From positions 1 to 21,700 of the forward strand of contig NAVB01000135.1 of assembly GCA_002179805.1 (NCBI GenBank): 21,700 nucleotides of DNA. Direction: 5' to 3'. This DNA is from Acanthamoeba lenticulata (Eukaryota > Discosea > Longamoebia > Acanthamoebidae). Below, piece by piece: positions 9,354 to 20,200 of the stretch (within the stretch, counting starts at the first letter, position 1; the number at the start of each line of letters is the position of its first letter). The position numbers and the translations under genes were made by a program. The notes under the pieces are model-generated. The model ran no database searches, was not told the DNA's origin, and worked only from the letters and a program-made list of their open reading frames with translations.

Positions 9354-10187
9354 TTTTGTGTTCCGCCCACGAGGAGGCCCGCCCAAACTTGTTCACCACT
9401 TTCAAGCGTTCTCTAGGCTTAACGTATATCGAGTTGAGATGAAGGAATGGAGAAGATGATTTTGGAGAGGGGATAGCAGCTCCGTTAATTCAATTGAAGA
9501 AGCAAATCTGCTTCCAAATTGAGAGAGAACAATTCGCCGAACTCCTTTGACGCAACGTCCAGAGATCAGATTAAGACAGCCAAGAAGAAGAAGAACGGGG
9601 TGGCCCCAAAGGCAGAGCTACAAGTTTGCTGGCAGGCCGCAACTTGAGTTATTTTCGTCCCCAAACAGGCAGTTGAGCTTGCCCTCCTCGTGCGGTTTAA
9701 TTTACGTTTACTGATCGACCCCCAATTAATTTTCCCATGTTTGAAATGTCATCGAAGCCTCGGAAGCGCCGCCCATCTTCCATTGGAGGTCGAGTTGTGC
9801 GCCGATGTGAACGTTCGCCTGTTGAGCCAACTGGTCTGGCCAGACGATGGCCATGGATCCTTCCCCAGGGGTCTGTCACACCTGGTTGCGGTGGACCAAG
9901 CTTCATGTTTTGCAACCACGGCACAGCCGGGCTGTCCATTCTTCAATGGGCGCATCTCCAGTGGGAATAGGCGTGTGCTGCGGGCTAGCCACCAGGGCGA
10001 GCGCGTGCTGGCTCTTTCTTTCCTTCTTGGAGAGAGTTTGTACAACGTCGAGAGAGTGACACAAGAATCGCGCTCAGGCACCGGCCCACAACGCCGGGGG
10101 CACGCCATAATCGGGAGGTGGCGGTGGGATGCAATCGGCTGAGCGTGGTGGTTTGTTTCGTTGTGATATGTGTTTGGTCTGGTGAGA
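9354..10187. other. Intergenic, 834 bp
   Basis: Between the DHHC gene stop (10188) and the Ser-rich gene start (9353). Positions 9420-9740 are relatively AT-rich and probably hold the promoter and leader of the Ser-rich gene. ORFs here on both strands are short, lack domains and overlap each other, so none is called. Confidence 0.5.
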
Positions 10188-11898
10188 TCATCGTGCCCGC
10201 GGCGGGCAAGGGGGAAGGGCGGACGTGCCTGGCGATGGCGGGATCCACGGGAACAGCCACCACACCCAACTCCTGCACGACGACGACGATCATGACGCTG
10301 GCGTGTTGGCCAGGCCTCGAAGCGCTCGAGGTCGAAGGGAGGGGAAAAGGAGGCGCACCCGCGTCGCTCAAAGAAGATCTGCCAGTTCTGGCGCAGCCCG
10401 TGGTCAAACTCGTTGAAGTGCTCCTGCTCGGCCACGTCGCCCTTCTTGGCGATCTTTTGCCGCTGGTAGTACTCCAGCGTGGTCATCCCTGCCCACAGCC
10501 AACCGACCGACCGAGTGCGGATGATGCACCGAGTCAGGTGTGCTGGTGACCCTCTCGTACTAGTTGGGGACCGCGAGGGGCGCACCTTTGGAGATGATGT
10601 AGCTCTGGAACACGACCATGGCGGTCACGGCCAGGTGGCCGATGAGGACGAGGATCCACGTGAAAAAGACGGCCTCTCGCGAGGCGTTGATTTCCCACGG
10701 CTGGGCGCCCATTTGCATCGTCGTCAGCATCCAGGCAAGGACTACATGCGCGTCCTTGTGGAAGGGGAGGAGGAGGAGGATCTTTGGCACCTTGTACCGG
10801 AAGAGCTCGAGGAAGGGGGACGTCAGCATGACCAGCCCGTAGAGGCTGCCCATCCACGAGTACAGCAGGCTCAAGTAGAAGTACTTTTGGTTGTCCTGCC
10901 CCACGCAGTTCCACACCCAGGCTGCACAACAGGCGCGCCGCTCGTAAGTCGCGATGATGGCGGCAATGTACGTCTGGAGAGCAGGGCAGTGCGTACGGCA
11001 GTGGTGGTCCATCCCAAGGATGCATCTGGTGATGGTGGTGGTGGTGGTGACTCACACGCGTGAGATGATGATGCCATCAAGAAGCACGCAGCAAGGAGGT
11101 ACCTCTTGCAGATGGAGCAGTGGTGCGCCCGCTTCGGCTTTGGTTTCTCGCCTGTGCCCACCATGATGAAGAAGGTAAGACAAGAGGGAAGTTGAAAGGC
11201 AGCAGAAAAAGTAGACGAGTGTTGGGGGGAGGGGTTCGTACATTTACGACACCAGGCGTTGTGCTTGACCTCCTTCAGCCCCGCAGAACGCCGATTGAAC
11301 AGCAGCGTCGTCAATTGCTCCTCTTGCTCTGGGCTCTGTTGTCGTCCATCCCCCCCCCCCAATTACCTCGCGTTAAAAGCTCCTCGAAAGCGGTCACTGG
11401 CCCGGTTCGCAGCGACGCACCAGCGAGGGGCTGCCCGGCGGCGTGTACACGGTCTACATGCGTGTGAGCGTGTGCTCTGTACGAAAGAATGGTGAGAATG
11501 AGACGAGAACGAACCTTGAAGTAGTTGTAGAAACCGCCTTGCCCAAGGAAGAGCGAGAGCAGTAGGTGGCTGAGCCCTGCCAGCGACTTGTGTGGCGCAT
11601 AGCCCACAAAGTGGGGCAGCACGGCCGTGAAGTGGAGCACGAGGCACCAAATCGTGCTTGCCAGCCCGACGCTGAACAGGATCATGCCGGAGGAGCGCAC
11701 CATGCGGTCTACCCCTCCGTCAAGCACGGGCAGCAGGTGGGACCAGAACGACTCGCGACCTTGCCCGGCGTGTGGCCGCCCGGACGTCACAGGCAGGATT
11801 TGTTTGGCTTCCATCGATTTATCGGCTCGTCGCTCTGCCAAGCGCCGCATAAGGAGTGCAATGCCACAACCCTGCATTGGCACCTTGCCCTTGGCCAT
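10188..11898 (-). CDS. DHHC-type protein S-acyltransferase (palmitoyltransferase), 8 exons
   Basis: Transfers palmitate from acyl-CoA to cysteines of target proteins at membranes; 379 residues. Exons: 11898-11515, 11453-11421, 11335-11242, 11151-11103, 11025-10997, 10921-10586, 10488-10359, 10272-10188; all junctions are GT-AG and phases agree. The cysteine-rich domain (168-206) fits the family pattern: C168 and C171, then HHCSIC (180-185), C188, DHHC at 193-196, PWVWNC, and N207/F211. Four membrane segments: about 71-96, 105-127, 210-233, 280-302. A TPPG motif (132-135) stands where DPG is usual. TTLE at 311-314 is the TTxE motif, and GLRQNW (339-344) resembles the PaCCT region; a WVWWLFPW stretch near the C-terminus is also family-like. 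The start at 11898 has a strong context (ACAATGG); the frame stays open upstream to 12264, so a longer N-terminus is possible. Exon 2, 33 bp, is the least certain. Confidence 0.87.
11350..11360. repeat. Homopolymer of 11 C in DHHC intron 2
   Basis: A run of eleven C on the plus strand lies within the 85-bp intron 11336-11420 of the DHHC gene. It does not affect the coding frame but is a likely site of length variation or sequencing error. Confidence 0.9.
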
Positions 11899-12695
11899 TG
11901 TTTTTAATGTCTCAGAAGATGCTTCTCCGGCACGCTGGTGCCAGCTTAGGTGGCATGACGTGGAAATTCTGGCCGACAAGTGGTTCTTTGCCGGCTGCGC
12001 CGCTTGTTGGACCTGGCCGAAGAGACTTACCTCCACCCTTTTCAGTCGACCGCCATCCCCTTCTAGCTGATCGCTTGTTTGTTGTGGAGAAGAACTTGTG
12101 GTGCTTTTTGGGACCACCCAGCATTTTAGGAACCTTGAAGGGGATAGGCGGCACAAAGCACTGCATTCTTGCACCCAGTGGTCGTATACCACTCCGTTAG
12201 CATCACTATCAGCGCCTTTGGCTGCGTTTGATCCCAGTACATCAAGACCGAGTGGGCTTGACAAAAATCAGTAGGTGCCCATCCGTCCCTAACTGGGCTT
12301 GGCAATCTTGAGGGCGACTCTCTACCCAATCAAGAGTGGATCGAGAGGATAAGGAAAACGCTTGGCAGGAGAAGCCAGCGATCAGTCGTGGAGTGGACGA
12401 TACGACAAGTCATTCACACAGCGCAGAACTGCTCTGACCGGCGCTCACGAGATTGCATGCCGGCGAGCTGGCAATTTCAGCGCAATTCGGAGACAGAACG
12501 CCACTAACTGGGAGCGGCAGAGTATCGCTCCTGTTCGGCCTCAACCGACGCCATCTTTCTCAACTCTCTTCGTCTCCGTCACTTGTCAGTCGTAGGCTCT
12601 AAGTTGCTGCAGCCATCATCGTTTGGAAGAGAAAGGACCCTCCTTGCTCAGTAGTCAATTTTGCATCGTATTCAGGGACAAAATTCAGCCCCGAG
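11899..12695. other. Divergent intergenic region, 797 bp
   Basis: Separates the DHHC gene (minus) from the C2 gene (plus) and should contain both promoters. The frame of DHHC exon 1 stays open to 12264 but that part shows no family features. No TATA box is obvious on either strand, and no RNA gene is recognised. Confidence 0.5.
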
Positions 12696-14636
12696 ATGGA
12701 ACACACCTTATCGGCATCGACTGAAGATCTGGACCAAATCACAGCCGCTTTTCATGGTCCCATCACAACCCTCAACGACAGCGGCTTCGCCACCCGCCAT
12801 ACGGTCATCGTTGAAGGTTCACTCTGCTGCTTGACCTTTAATTTTGAATTAGAATCATCCAATCCTCACCACGCCCAACCCCCAGTGGTGGAAGGGCTCG
12901 ACTTTGAGGGCGACGATAGACGCTACTACGTCAAGCTCAGTTTGGAGCACGCCCAATGGCACACGAGCCCCTCTCTCAAGTCGCACAACCCAGCCTGGCG
13001 CGAGTACTTCATTGGGTACGGCCCTCTCCTCCTGCTCAATGTCCTCCGTTCAGGCACCTGACGTTCGAGGGCGCATCCCCACAGCGAGTTTGTTGGCACC
13101 AAGCTCGAGTCGCCCTCCATCGGTTCGTCGCCCTCCTTCTTTCCGTTCCATTTCATTAATAAGAAAGTGTTTTATTAATTCGTTAATTTATAAATAAATC
13201 ATGGTTGCTCATTTATGGACCACCTCTTTCTGTCGTAATGCAGGCATCAGAGTCAAGTATCGTGGAAGGGCTCGCGCGCACCACTTTGCCTCGTGCAAGA
13301 TTCCACTTCTCTCCGTCTCTGGCTCCGACTCCCTCGTGCGCCTTCCCGCCCACCAGCCCGTTGTTGGGGCGCCTCGCTGACCTCTCCCTCTTCCTCTCCA
13401 TCCTTTCTTTTTGTCCACAGGACCGATGGTTCGATCTCTACCCGGCCAAGTCCAGCAGCTCGAGCCCGAGGAACCCGAAGCTGCGCCTCCGCCTCACGTG
13501 CCGCAAGGTACGATGCAAACGTGTCGACATTCGTGACGATTTTTGTGGAGCTCACGAATCAGGCGCGGCGCGAAATACACACACGCAGGCGTACGACAAG
13601 AAGAGCGAGGTCGAGGTCGAGGTGCAGCTGATCAACAGCATCGTCAGCCAGGAGCGCGAGGTGGTGGCCCGCAACACGCAGCGAATCGCCGAGCTCACCG
13701 GCGGCGGCGTCGGCAGCGAGAAGAAGGTCAAGGACAAGCACAAGGTGCAGAAGCTGCTGCGCGAGATCACCCACGCCAACAAGAAGATCCGCCAGCTCCA
13801 GACCAAGAAGCAGGGCCTCCTCGCCAAGGCCCGCGAGCGCAAGATCCTCCTCTCGCCCTCCGAGGCCAACTTTTGCGTGCCCAGTGCGTCTCCCGCCCCG
13901 CGCGTGTGTGTGTGTGTGTCATTCTGTGCGCGTGTGCGGTGGGGCTGACCTCGACGGAACAACAGCAAACCAGACGCTGAAGCGGGAGGAGCTGCACGAG
14001 CGCCTGCTGACGATCCGAGCCAAGCTGCGACGGGAACACGAAGCGTTCGAGTTCCACAAGCGCTATTCGGGCGAGGTCGAGGGCGACGACAAGGAGGACT
14101 GGACCCAGAACACGGACGAGCTCAAGCGACGGCTGGTCTACCTCAAGAACCGCGAGCGCACCTACCTCATGCTCCTCCAGGACGCCACCCGCCGCGAGAT
14201 CATGCAGGACGGTGGCGGCGGCCGCAGCCGCGGCGCCGACAGCGACGACCACCCGGTCACGGTCAGCACCGACGATGACGAATGGCTCGAGGTGGCGCTG
14301 GGCGCGGCGCTGCAGCAGCAGGACGCGTCGCCGATGGACAAGATGAAGGTCCTCCGGATACGCCGCACCAACACCACGAACAACAACAACAACCACAACA
14401 ACGGAGGCGCCGTCGTGGGCGAGGCCATGCTGTTGCCCGGCGCGCCGACCGTCGAGTACCACGGCAAGCGCCGCCCGAGCGCCATCGCGCTCTCCGAAGC
14501 CGCGGCGGCGACGCCCTTCCCGGGCGTGCCGTTCCACCAGCAGTGGGAGAGCCCGGCCGGGCTCAAGGCCGACGTCGTGCTCGTCCAGGGCGGCGACTGC
14601 AGCAGCGACGACGACGACGATGATGGCTTCCCATGA
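12696..14636 (+). CDS. C2-domain and coiled-coil protein, 6 exons
   Basis: Likely a peripheral membrane or scaffold protein; no named family recognised. Exons 12696-13015, 13085-13122, 13244-13335, 13421-13507, 13589-13883, 13966-14636 give 500 residues with consistent phases. A C2-like fold runs from about 72 to 179: YYVKLSLE, then NPAWREYFIG, IRVKYRGRA, FASCKIPLLS, DRWFDLYP and LRLRLTC follow the order of C2 strands. The loop aspartates that bind calcium in classical C2 domains are mostly not evident, so calcium-independent binding is more likely. Two helical, coiled-coil segments follow (about 185-268 and 280-350), then a disordered tail with an Asn-rich run and a final Asp run. The ends of exons 2 and 3 are the weakest calls: a 3' site at 13054 and a 5' site at 13312 are alternatives. 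This is the only gene on the plus strand; its stop faces the glycosidase stop. Confidence 0.72.
13904..13919. repeat. (GT)n microsatellite in intron 5 of the C2 gene
   Basis: Eight GT units within the intron 13884-13965, about 20 bp after the 5' splice site. It parallels the TG repeat in band 7 intron 3. Confidence 0.9.
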
Positions 14637-14758
14637 CCCTCTTCCTTTTTCCTCTTCCTTCTTCCTCTTCTTGATGTACATACGCACGACCGTTTTTTTA
14701 ATTACATGAGACATGTAGATACCAACTAAACCCACGAGGATAAAGATGACAAAGTGTT

Positions 14759-16860
14759 CTAGTTGGAGGTAGAAGAGGAGGAAGTGGGCTGGACGTCGAT
14801 GATTTGAACACGCGGGCCGTCGGGGCGGGCCTCGTGGTCCCAGCGGAGCTCGAGGCGCAGCGCGATGGAGCTCTTGATCGTCAGCACTGGCTGGTCGGCC
14901 GGGCTGGCGCGGGCCGCGCAGGCCAGATCCAGCCACCCATCGCGCCCAAATGGGTATCGGCTCACGCCGTGCGCCTCCACCTGCCGCACGTCCCACACGA
15001 GCACCCCTGCCAGACACCAAACATGAGAATCAATAAAGGAATTCTTGATGAATAAAAGAAATAAAATAAAAACTGAAAAATGGCAAGAGTTGAACGCGTT
15101 ACCCTTGGGCACGTCGGGCCGCAGACCGATCACGTATTCGAGGAAGACGGCGATCGGGCCCAGCCCACTCCAGCCCACAAAGTCTCTATTTATGATAAAA
15201 AGAAATCGTTAAAATAGGAAAAAAAATTGATTAACAATTAATTGTTTCTCAAATAGCCAAGGGAAAGGCGTACGGCTTGGCCGGGGAGCCGGGGGCGGGG
15301 CCGGAGGGGCTGTAGTTCTCCCAGACGGTGCCGGTCTTGCGGTAGACGTCGACAACGGCGCGGTGGTGATTGGCGGCGATGTCGTAGGCCATGTCGTGCT
15401 GGTCGGCCTTGGTGAGGCCGCGAAGGACCATGTAGTTAGTGGGCGCCCACACGCCGCCGTTCCAGTAGTCCCCGTTCTCGGCAAACTTGGGGTGGTCGCG
15501 GCTGAGGGCCGGCACGCGGTGGGCCGTCCGGAACTCGCGCGGGTTGTCGAGGTGGCCCACGAAGCGCGCGAGGCGCTCGGGCGGGACGACGCCGGCCAGG
15601 AGGGCCCAGTAGGCCCCGATGGTCTTGACCCCCGACAGGCCGGCCTTTTGCTTGCGGTCGCGCTCCTGGCCCGTCAGCTGGCTCAGCCTCCGGTCGTGGT
15701 AGAACCCGACGGCCTCGTCCCACATGGCCTCGTTGATAAAGCCGCTCAGGTGGGCCACCTCCTCCTGCAGGTCCGTCAGGTCGACCTCGGCCCACTCCTG
15801 CGCGGCGGGAGGCTGCCCGTCGCCACCGGCCTGGACGACGGTCTTGTGCATGTCGAGCAGGATTCGGGCCGAGAGGACGGCGTGCGCGCAGGCGTCGATC
15901 CAGGCCATGTGGCCGTGGTCGACCCACGCGTTGCAGCCCTCGGGGATGCGCGGCTGGTTGTCCATCCCGCAGCCGAGCCCGCACGTCCAGTAGGTGCCGT
16001 CCGGCCAGGTCCGGTGCTTGCGCATCCAGCGGTGATAGGCCAGGAGCGGGAAGAAGATGCGCCTGAGACGCTCGACGTCGCCAAAGTTGAGGAAGTACTC
16101 CCACTCCTCCCACGGCAGCACGTTGGGGCCCGTCGATACCGGGTCGTGCCGATGGAATTGGTCCTGCCCGTCCCACTCGTGGATCTCGCGCGAGATGAAG
16201 CCGTCCGGGTGCTGCTTGGCGTAGAAGTTGTCCAGCGTCCGCTGGAAGTCGAACGCACGCGAACCGTACCGGGCGAAGAGGAGGATGAAGGCAGAATCCC
16301 ACATGAAGAGGCAGTTGTTGAAGGCCGTGTCGATAAAGTTGGCCACAAAGCCATTCTCCTGGCCCGCCGCCTTGATGTTGCGGAAAGCCTGTGGATGAAG
16401 TGGTGGGCACACACAAGGTTGCGTGTGCCTGTGAGGCGACGCACAAGAAAAGAGGGTGGCGTACGATCTTCCAAGTGGACCAGTAGCAATCAATGGCGTC
16501 CTGGTGGCCTTCCCAGAAGGGTGAGGGCAGACGCGCCTTGACGCTCTCGTCGTCAAAGGTGGGAATGGGCCCCACATAGGGCTCTATGGGCGCTTGGGCG
16601 CTCGCCGCCTCGGGGTTGCTCACGATGTAGCGATTGAAGGCCACCATGGGCTCCTTGTAGTAGAAGTCCAGGTAGGCCCTCGTGTTCTCTTCGCGACGAC
16701 GCACATACATGTTGCGTTGAGGGTTGAACCGAAACTGACGTCGATTAAAGTTGTTGTGCGAGCCGCGGTCGGTCGTTGTAGAGAAGGCAAGAATGAGGAA
16801 GCAGAGCAGCCAGACAAGTGAGATTAAACCTAATCCAGCAAACAGGGGTCTCAGGCGCAT
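14759..16860 (-). CDS. GH63-like six-hairpin glycoside hydrolase, type II membrane protein, 4 exons
   Basis: Probable alpha-glycosidase of the (alpha/alpha)6 group: GH63, including mannosylglycerate-hydrolase relatives, with GH37 trehalases more distant. Exons 16860-16465, 16388-15274, 15185-15103, 15006-14759 encode 613 residues; junctions are GT-AG and in phase. A short basic N-terminus and a hydrophobic anchor (about 6-27) predict a lumenal or extracellular catalytic domain. Typical segments: CLFMWDSAFI, PDGFISREIHEWDGQD, YWTCGLGCGMDNQPR, FINEAMWDEAVGFYHD, YWNGGVWAPTNYMVL, VWENYSPSG, FVGWSGLGPIAV, and a C-terminal GVSRYPFG. Glu489 in WENYS is the likely catalytic base; an Asp in the HEWDGQD or GMDNQPR segment may be the acid (inference). 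It is shorter than ER processing glucosidase I (usually around 800 residues), so a different substrate is likely. ATG 16860 was chosen because upstream in-frame codons lack another ATG. Confidence 0.83.
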
Positions 16861-17212
16861 GCAGCAATGCGGGGCAAGCCTTGTGTTTGTGATCAACAAG
16901 GGTTGATCCTCAGCGGCTCGCGCTTGTGGCTTAGTAGAATCTTACAAGTTGTTTTCGAAATTTTTCAGGAGTATCCAAAAACGGAAGGAATGCACGACGC
17001 TTGGGGGCTTGGTGATGGTCTTTGTTGAATGGAATATGAAAGTTTATTATGAAGTTGAGGTAAGGAGAGAAAGAGGAGCGTGTAACCTATGCCACGCGTA
17101 AAAGAGGTCTCAAAATAGTGAAGAAAAGCAGGAAGGATCGAAGGTCAGCACAGACGCGCTTCTGCAGCGACTGCTAGTAGTGCTGGAGCTACGATAAGCG
17201 TGCTGATGCTGC
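16861..17212. other. Intergenic, 352 bp
   Basis: Between the start of the glycosidase gene (16860) and the stop of lectin copy 2 (17213), same strand. It holds the glycosidase promoter and the lectin 3' UTR. It is AT-richer than flanking exons, with no clear TATA box or gene. Confidence 0.5.
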
Positions 17213-20200
17213 TTAAGGGCACTGGGGCAGGTGCACTTCGCCGCTGCCGGTGCCGCTCAGGCTGCGCGCAGCCACGTTGCCGTTGATCTGCGCGTTGTTG
17301 ATCGTCACGTCGGCCGTCGGAGCCAGCAGGTTGCCCTGCATGTTGATCGCGCTCATGCTCACGCTCGTCGCCGAGCACACGTTCCACGTCACGAGCCCGT
17401 TCGACACGCCGCCCAGGCTGATGCTCAAGCCCGACAGCTCCACGCTGCCGCTGCCCACCACGTTGACCACCACCTGCTCGACGGCAGAGGCCGACGAGAA
17501 GCTGAACTGGATCGACGACGCCGCCTCAAGCTGAGCCGCGCTCACCGTGAACACCGGCGACGTGTTGTTGGCGCCGTTGAAGGTGATGCCGTTGTCGGAG
17601 CCGACCGTGGCAGCGATGGCCTGGGCAGAGCACAAGGCGCTCGAGGCAGCAACAAGGTCAGCCTCGATGGCGGCGAAGTTGACACCGGTGAGACCCTCGA
17701 TGTCACCCTCGATGACCTGGCCGTTGCGGAAGGAGACGCCAGAGACAATGGTCTCGTTGAGCGTGACCAGGTTGCCGCACTGGATCTCGCCACCAAAGTC
17801 GACCTCGGTGCCACCGACAATGAGGGTAGCATCATCAGCGGCATCGGCGGTGCAGGAGATGCGGGTGCCGATGGCGAAGTTGCGGGTGAAGACGTTGCCG
17901 TCGACGGCAGCCTTGCCCCAGATGTCGCCGTTGACCATGTTGAGCGTGAAGTCGAGCTCCGAGTTGCCGGAGAGGAACACGTTGTAGGCAGCAGCGCCGC
18001 CGAAGAACGAGGGCGGGCACGAGGGCGCAGCCGAGGGCTGGGTCGAGGGCTGCGGCGTGGAGACGATGGTCGACGGGGCCGGCGAGCTCGAAGGCGACGC
18101 CGAGGCCGAGGGCGAAGGAGAAGCGGAAGCCGACGGCGAGGCCGAGGCCGAGGCCGAGGGCGAAGGCGAGAGGGACGGCGAAGCCGAAGCCGAGGCCGAC
18201 GGGGAAGCGGAGGCCGAGGGCGAGGCGGAAGCCGACGCGGAAGCCGAGGGCGAGGCCGACGGGGAAGCCGAAGCCGAGGCCGAGGGCGAGGCCGAAGCAG
18301 CCGTCGAGGGCGAGGCCGACGGGGAGGCAGAAGCCGAGGGAGAGGCCGAAGCCGAGGGAGAGGCCGAAGCCGAGGGCGAGGGCGACGCGGAAGCGCCAGC
18401 CGAGGGCGAAGCCGAGGGCGACGAGGAAGCGGAAGGCGAGGGCGAAGGCGAAGCCGAGGGGATCACGCACTGGGGCACGTGGACCTCACCGCCACCGGTG
18501 CCGCTGAGGGTCTGCGCAACGACGTTGCCCACGATCTGACCATTCTCCACAATCAGCGACGAGTTCACCGCCAGCACGTTGCCCTCGAGACCGAAGCCGC
18601 GGAAGGTCACTTGCTGGGCCGAGCACACCACGTAGGTGATCAGAGCGCCGGAAACACCGCCGTTGTTGATGCCAAAGTTGGTGAAGGTGATGTTGTCGTC
18701 GCCCTGGATGGCCACGATCACGCTCTCGACAGCCGACACGTTGGGGAAGTTGAAGCTCAGCGACGCCGCGTTGTTGATGTTGGCGCCGTTGACCACGAAG
18801 GCCTGCGTGGCGTTGGTGGCCGAGCCCTGGAAGCTGATCTCGCGGAAGGCCGACACAGAGGCCGCCACCGAGTCGTTGGCCGCGCACAAGGCAGAGGCCG
18901 TCGCGCTCAGCTGCTCAGCCTCGGCGGTGAAGTTGACGCCAGTCGTGTTCTGCACGTCGCCGAGCACGGGGCGACCGTTGGCGAAGCCCGGCAGGTTGAC
19001 GATGTTGGCGCTGTTCTCCGCCACGAGCGAGCCGCACTGGAGACCGCCGTTCTGGAAGTTGACAGTGGCGTCGTCACCAGCAATGATGAGGGTCGCCTCA
19101 GAGGCGTTGCAAGGCGAGATGCGCGAGCCAATGCCGAAGCTCGAGGCACGGAAGCTGCCGTTGACGGCGACGCGGCCCTCGACGTCACCGTTGGTCATGT
19201 CGAAGGTGAAGTTGGCGCCCTCGCGACCGACGAGGAACACGTTGAAGCCCGACACGCTGGCTCCGAACACGGGCACCGGGCAGGCCGGGGCGGCAGGCGA
19301 GGCCGAGGGCGAAGCCGACGGCTGCGGGGTGGACACGATGATCGTAGGCGAAGGCGAGGCCGGAGCCGAGGCCGACGGGGAAGCGGAAGCCGAGGGCGAG
19401 GCCGAGGGCGAAGGCGAAGCCGGGACGCACACAGGGATGCTGGGGCACGGCGGGGGCATGGTCGGGCACACGCACACGGGGCACGTGAACGAAGGCGAGG
19501 GCGAAGCCGAGGCCGACGGCGCCGGGGTCGAGAGGATGGTCGACGGGGAAGGCGAGGCCGGGGCGGAAGCCGAGGCCGACGGGGAGGCCGAAGCCGAGGG
19601 AGAAGCCGAGGTCGAGGGCGAAGCCGACGAGGACGGGGAAGCCGAGGCCGACGGGGAAGCCGACGAAGAAGGCGAGGCCGAGGCAGCCGCAGACGGGGAC
19701 GCAGAGACAGCCGCCGAGGGGGAGGCCGAAGCCGAGGGCGAAGCCGATGAGGAAGGCGAGGCCGAGGCCGACGGGGAAGCCGAGGGGGAAGCCGACGACG
19801 AGGGAGAAGCCGAGGCCGACGGAGAAGCCGACGACGAAGGAGAAGCCGAGGCCGAGGCGGACGGAGAAGCCGAAGCCGAAGCCGACGGAGAGGCCGAGGG
19901 CGAAGCCGAGGCCGAAGGAGAGGCCGAGGCCGAGGGCGAAGCCGACGACGAAGGGGAAGCCGAGGCCGAGGCGGACGGCGAGGCCGAGGGCGAAGCAGAG
20001 GCGGAGGGGGAGGCCGACGCGGAAGCAGCGGGAGAAGGCGAAGCAGCCGGGCACGTGGGGACGTGGACCTCACCGCTGCCGACACCAGTCAGGCTGAGGG
20101 CGACAACATTGCCGAGGAGCTGAGCGTTCTGGATGGTCACGGCCGAGAAGGGCGCCAGCAGGTTGCCGTAAAGACCGAAGTTGGTGAACGAGATGCTGGG

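Noticed and set aside
9690..10142. Possible small plus-strand gene between the Ser-rich and DHHC genes
   Set aside because: No recognisable domain, overlapping ORFs in several frames, and position in expected UTR/promoter sequence.
13054..13084. Alternative 3' splice site for C2 gene exon 2 at 13054
   Set aside because: It shifts the following exon to a frame that does not lead into the IRVKYRGRA segment; the site ending at 13084 gives a C2-like continuation. Kept as a minor alternative.
15363..16541. 392-codon plus-strand ORF within the glycosidase gene
   Set aside because: It is the antisense of a clear glycoside hydrolase frame and shows no domain.
17231..19750. 839-codon plus-strand ORF antisense to lectin copy 2, and similar ORFs at 18636-20123, 936-2297 and 381-935
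   Set aside because: They mirror the Ser/Pro/Ala and CAA coding sequence; the products are Gly/Glu/Ala or Arg/Gly runs without domains. High GC and repeat codons remove stops in several frames. No start context or splice logic supports them.
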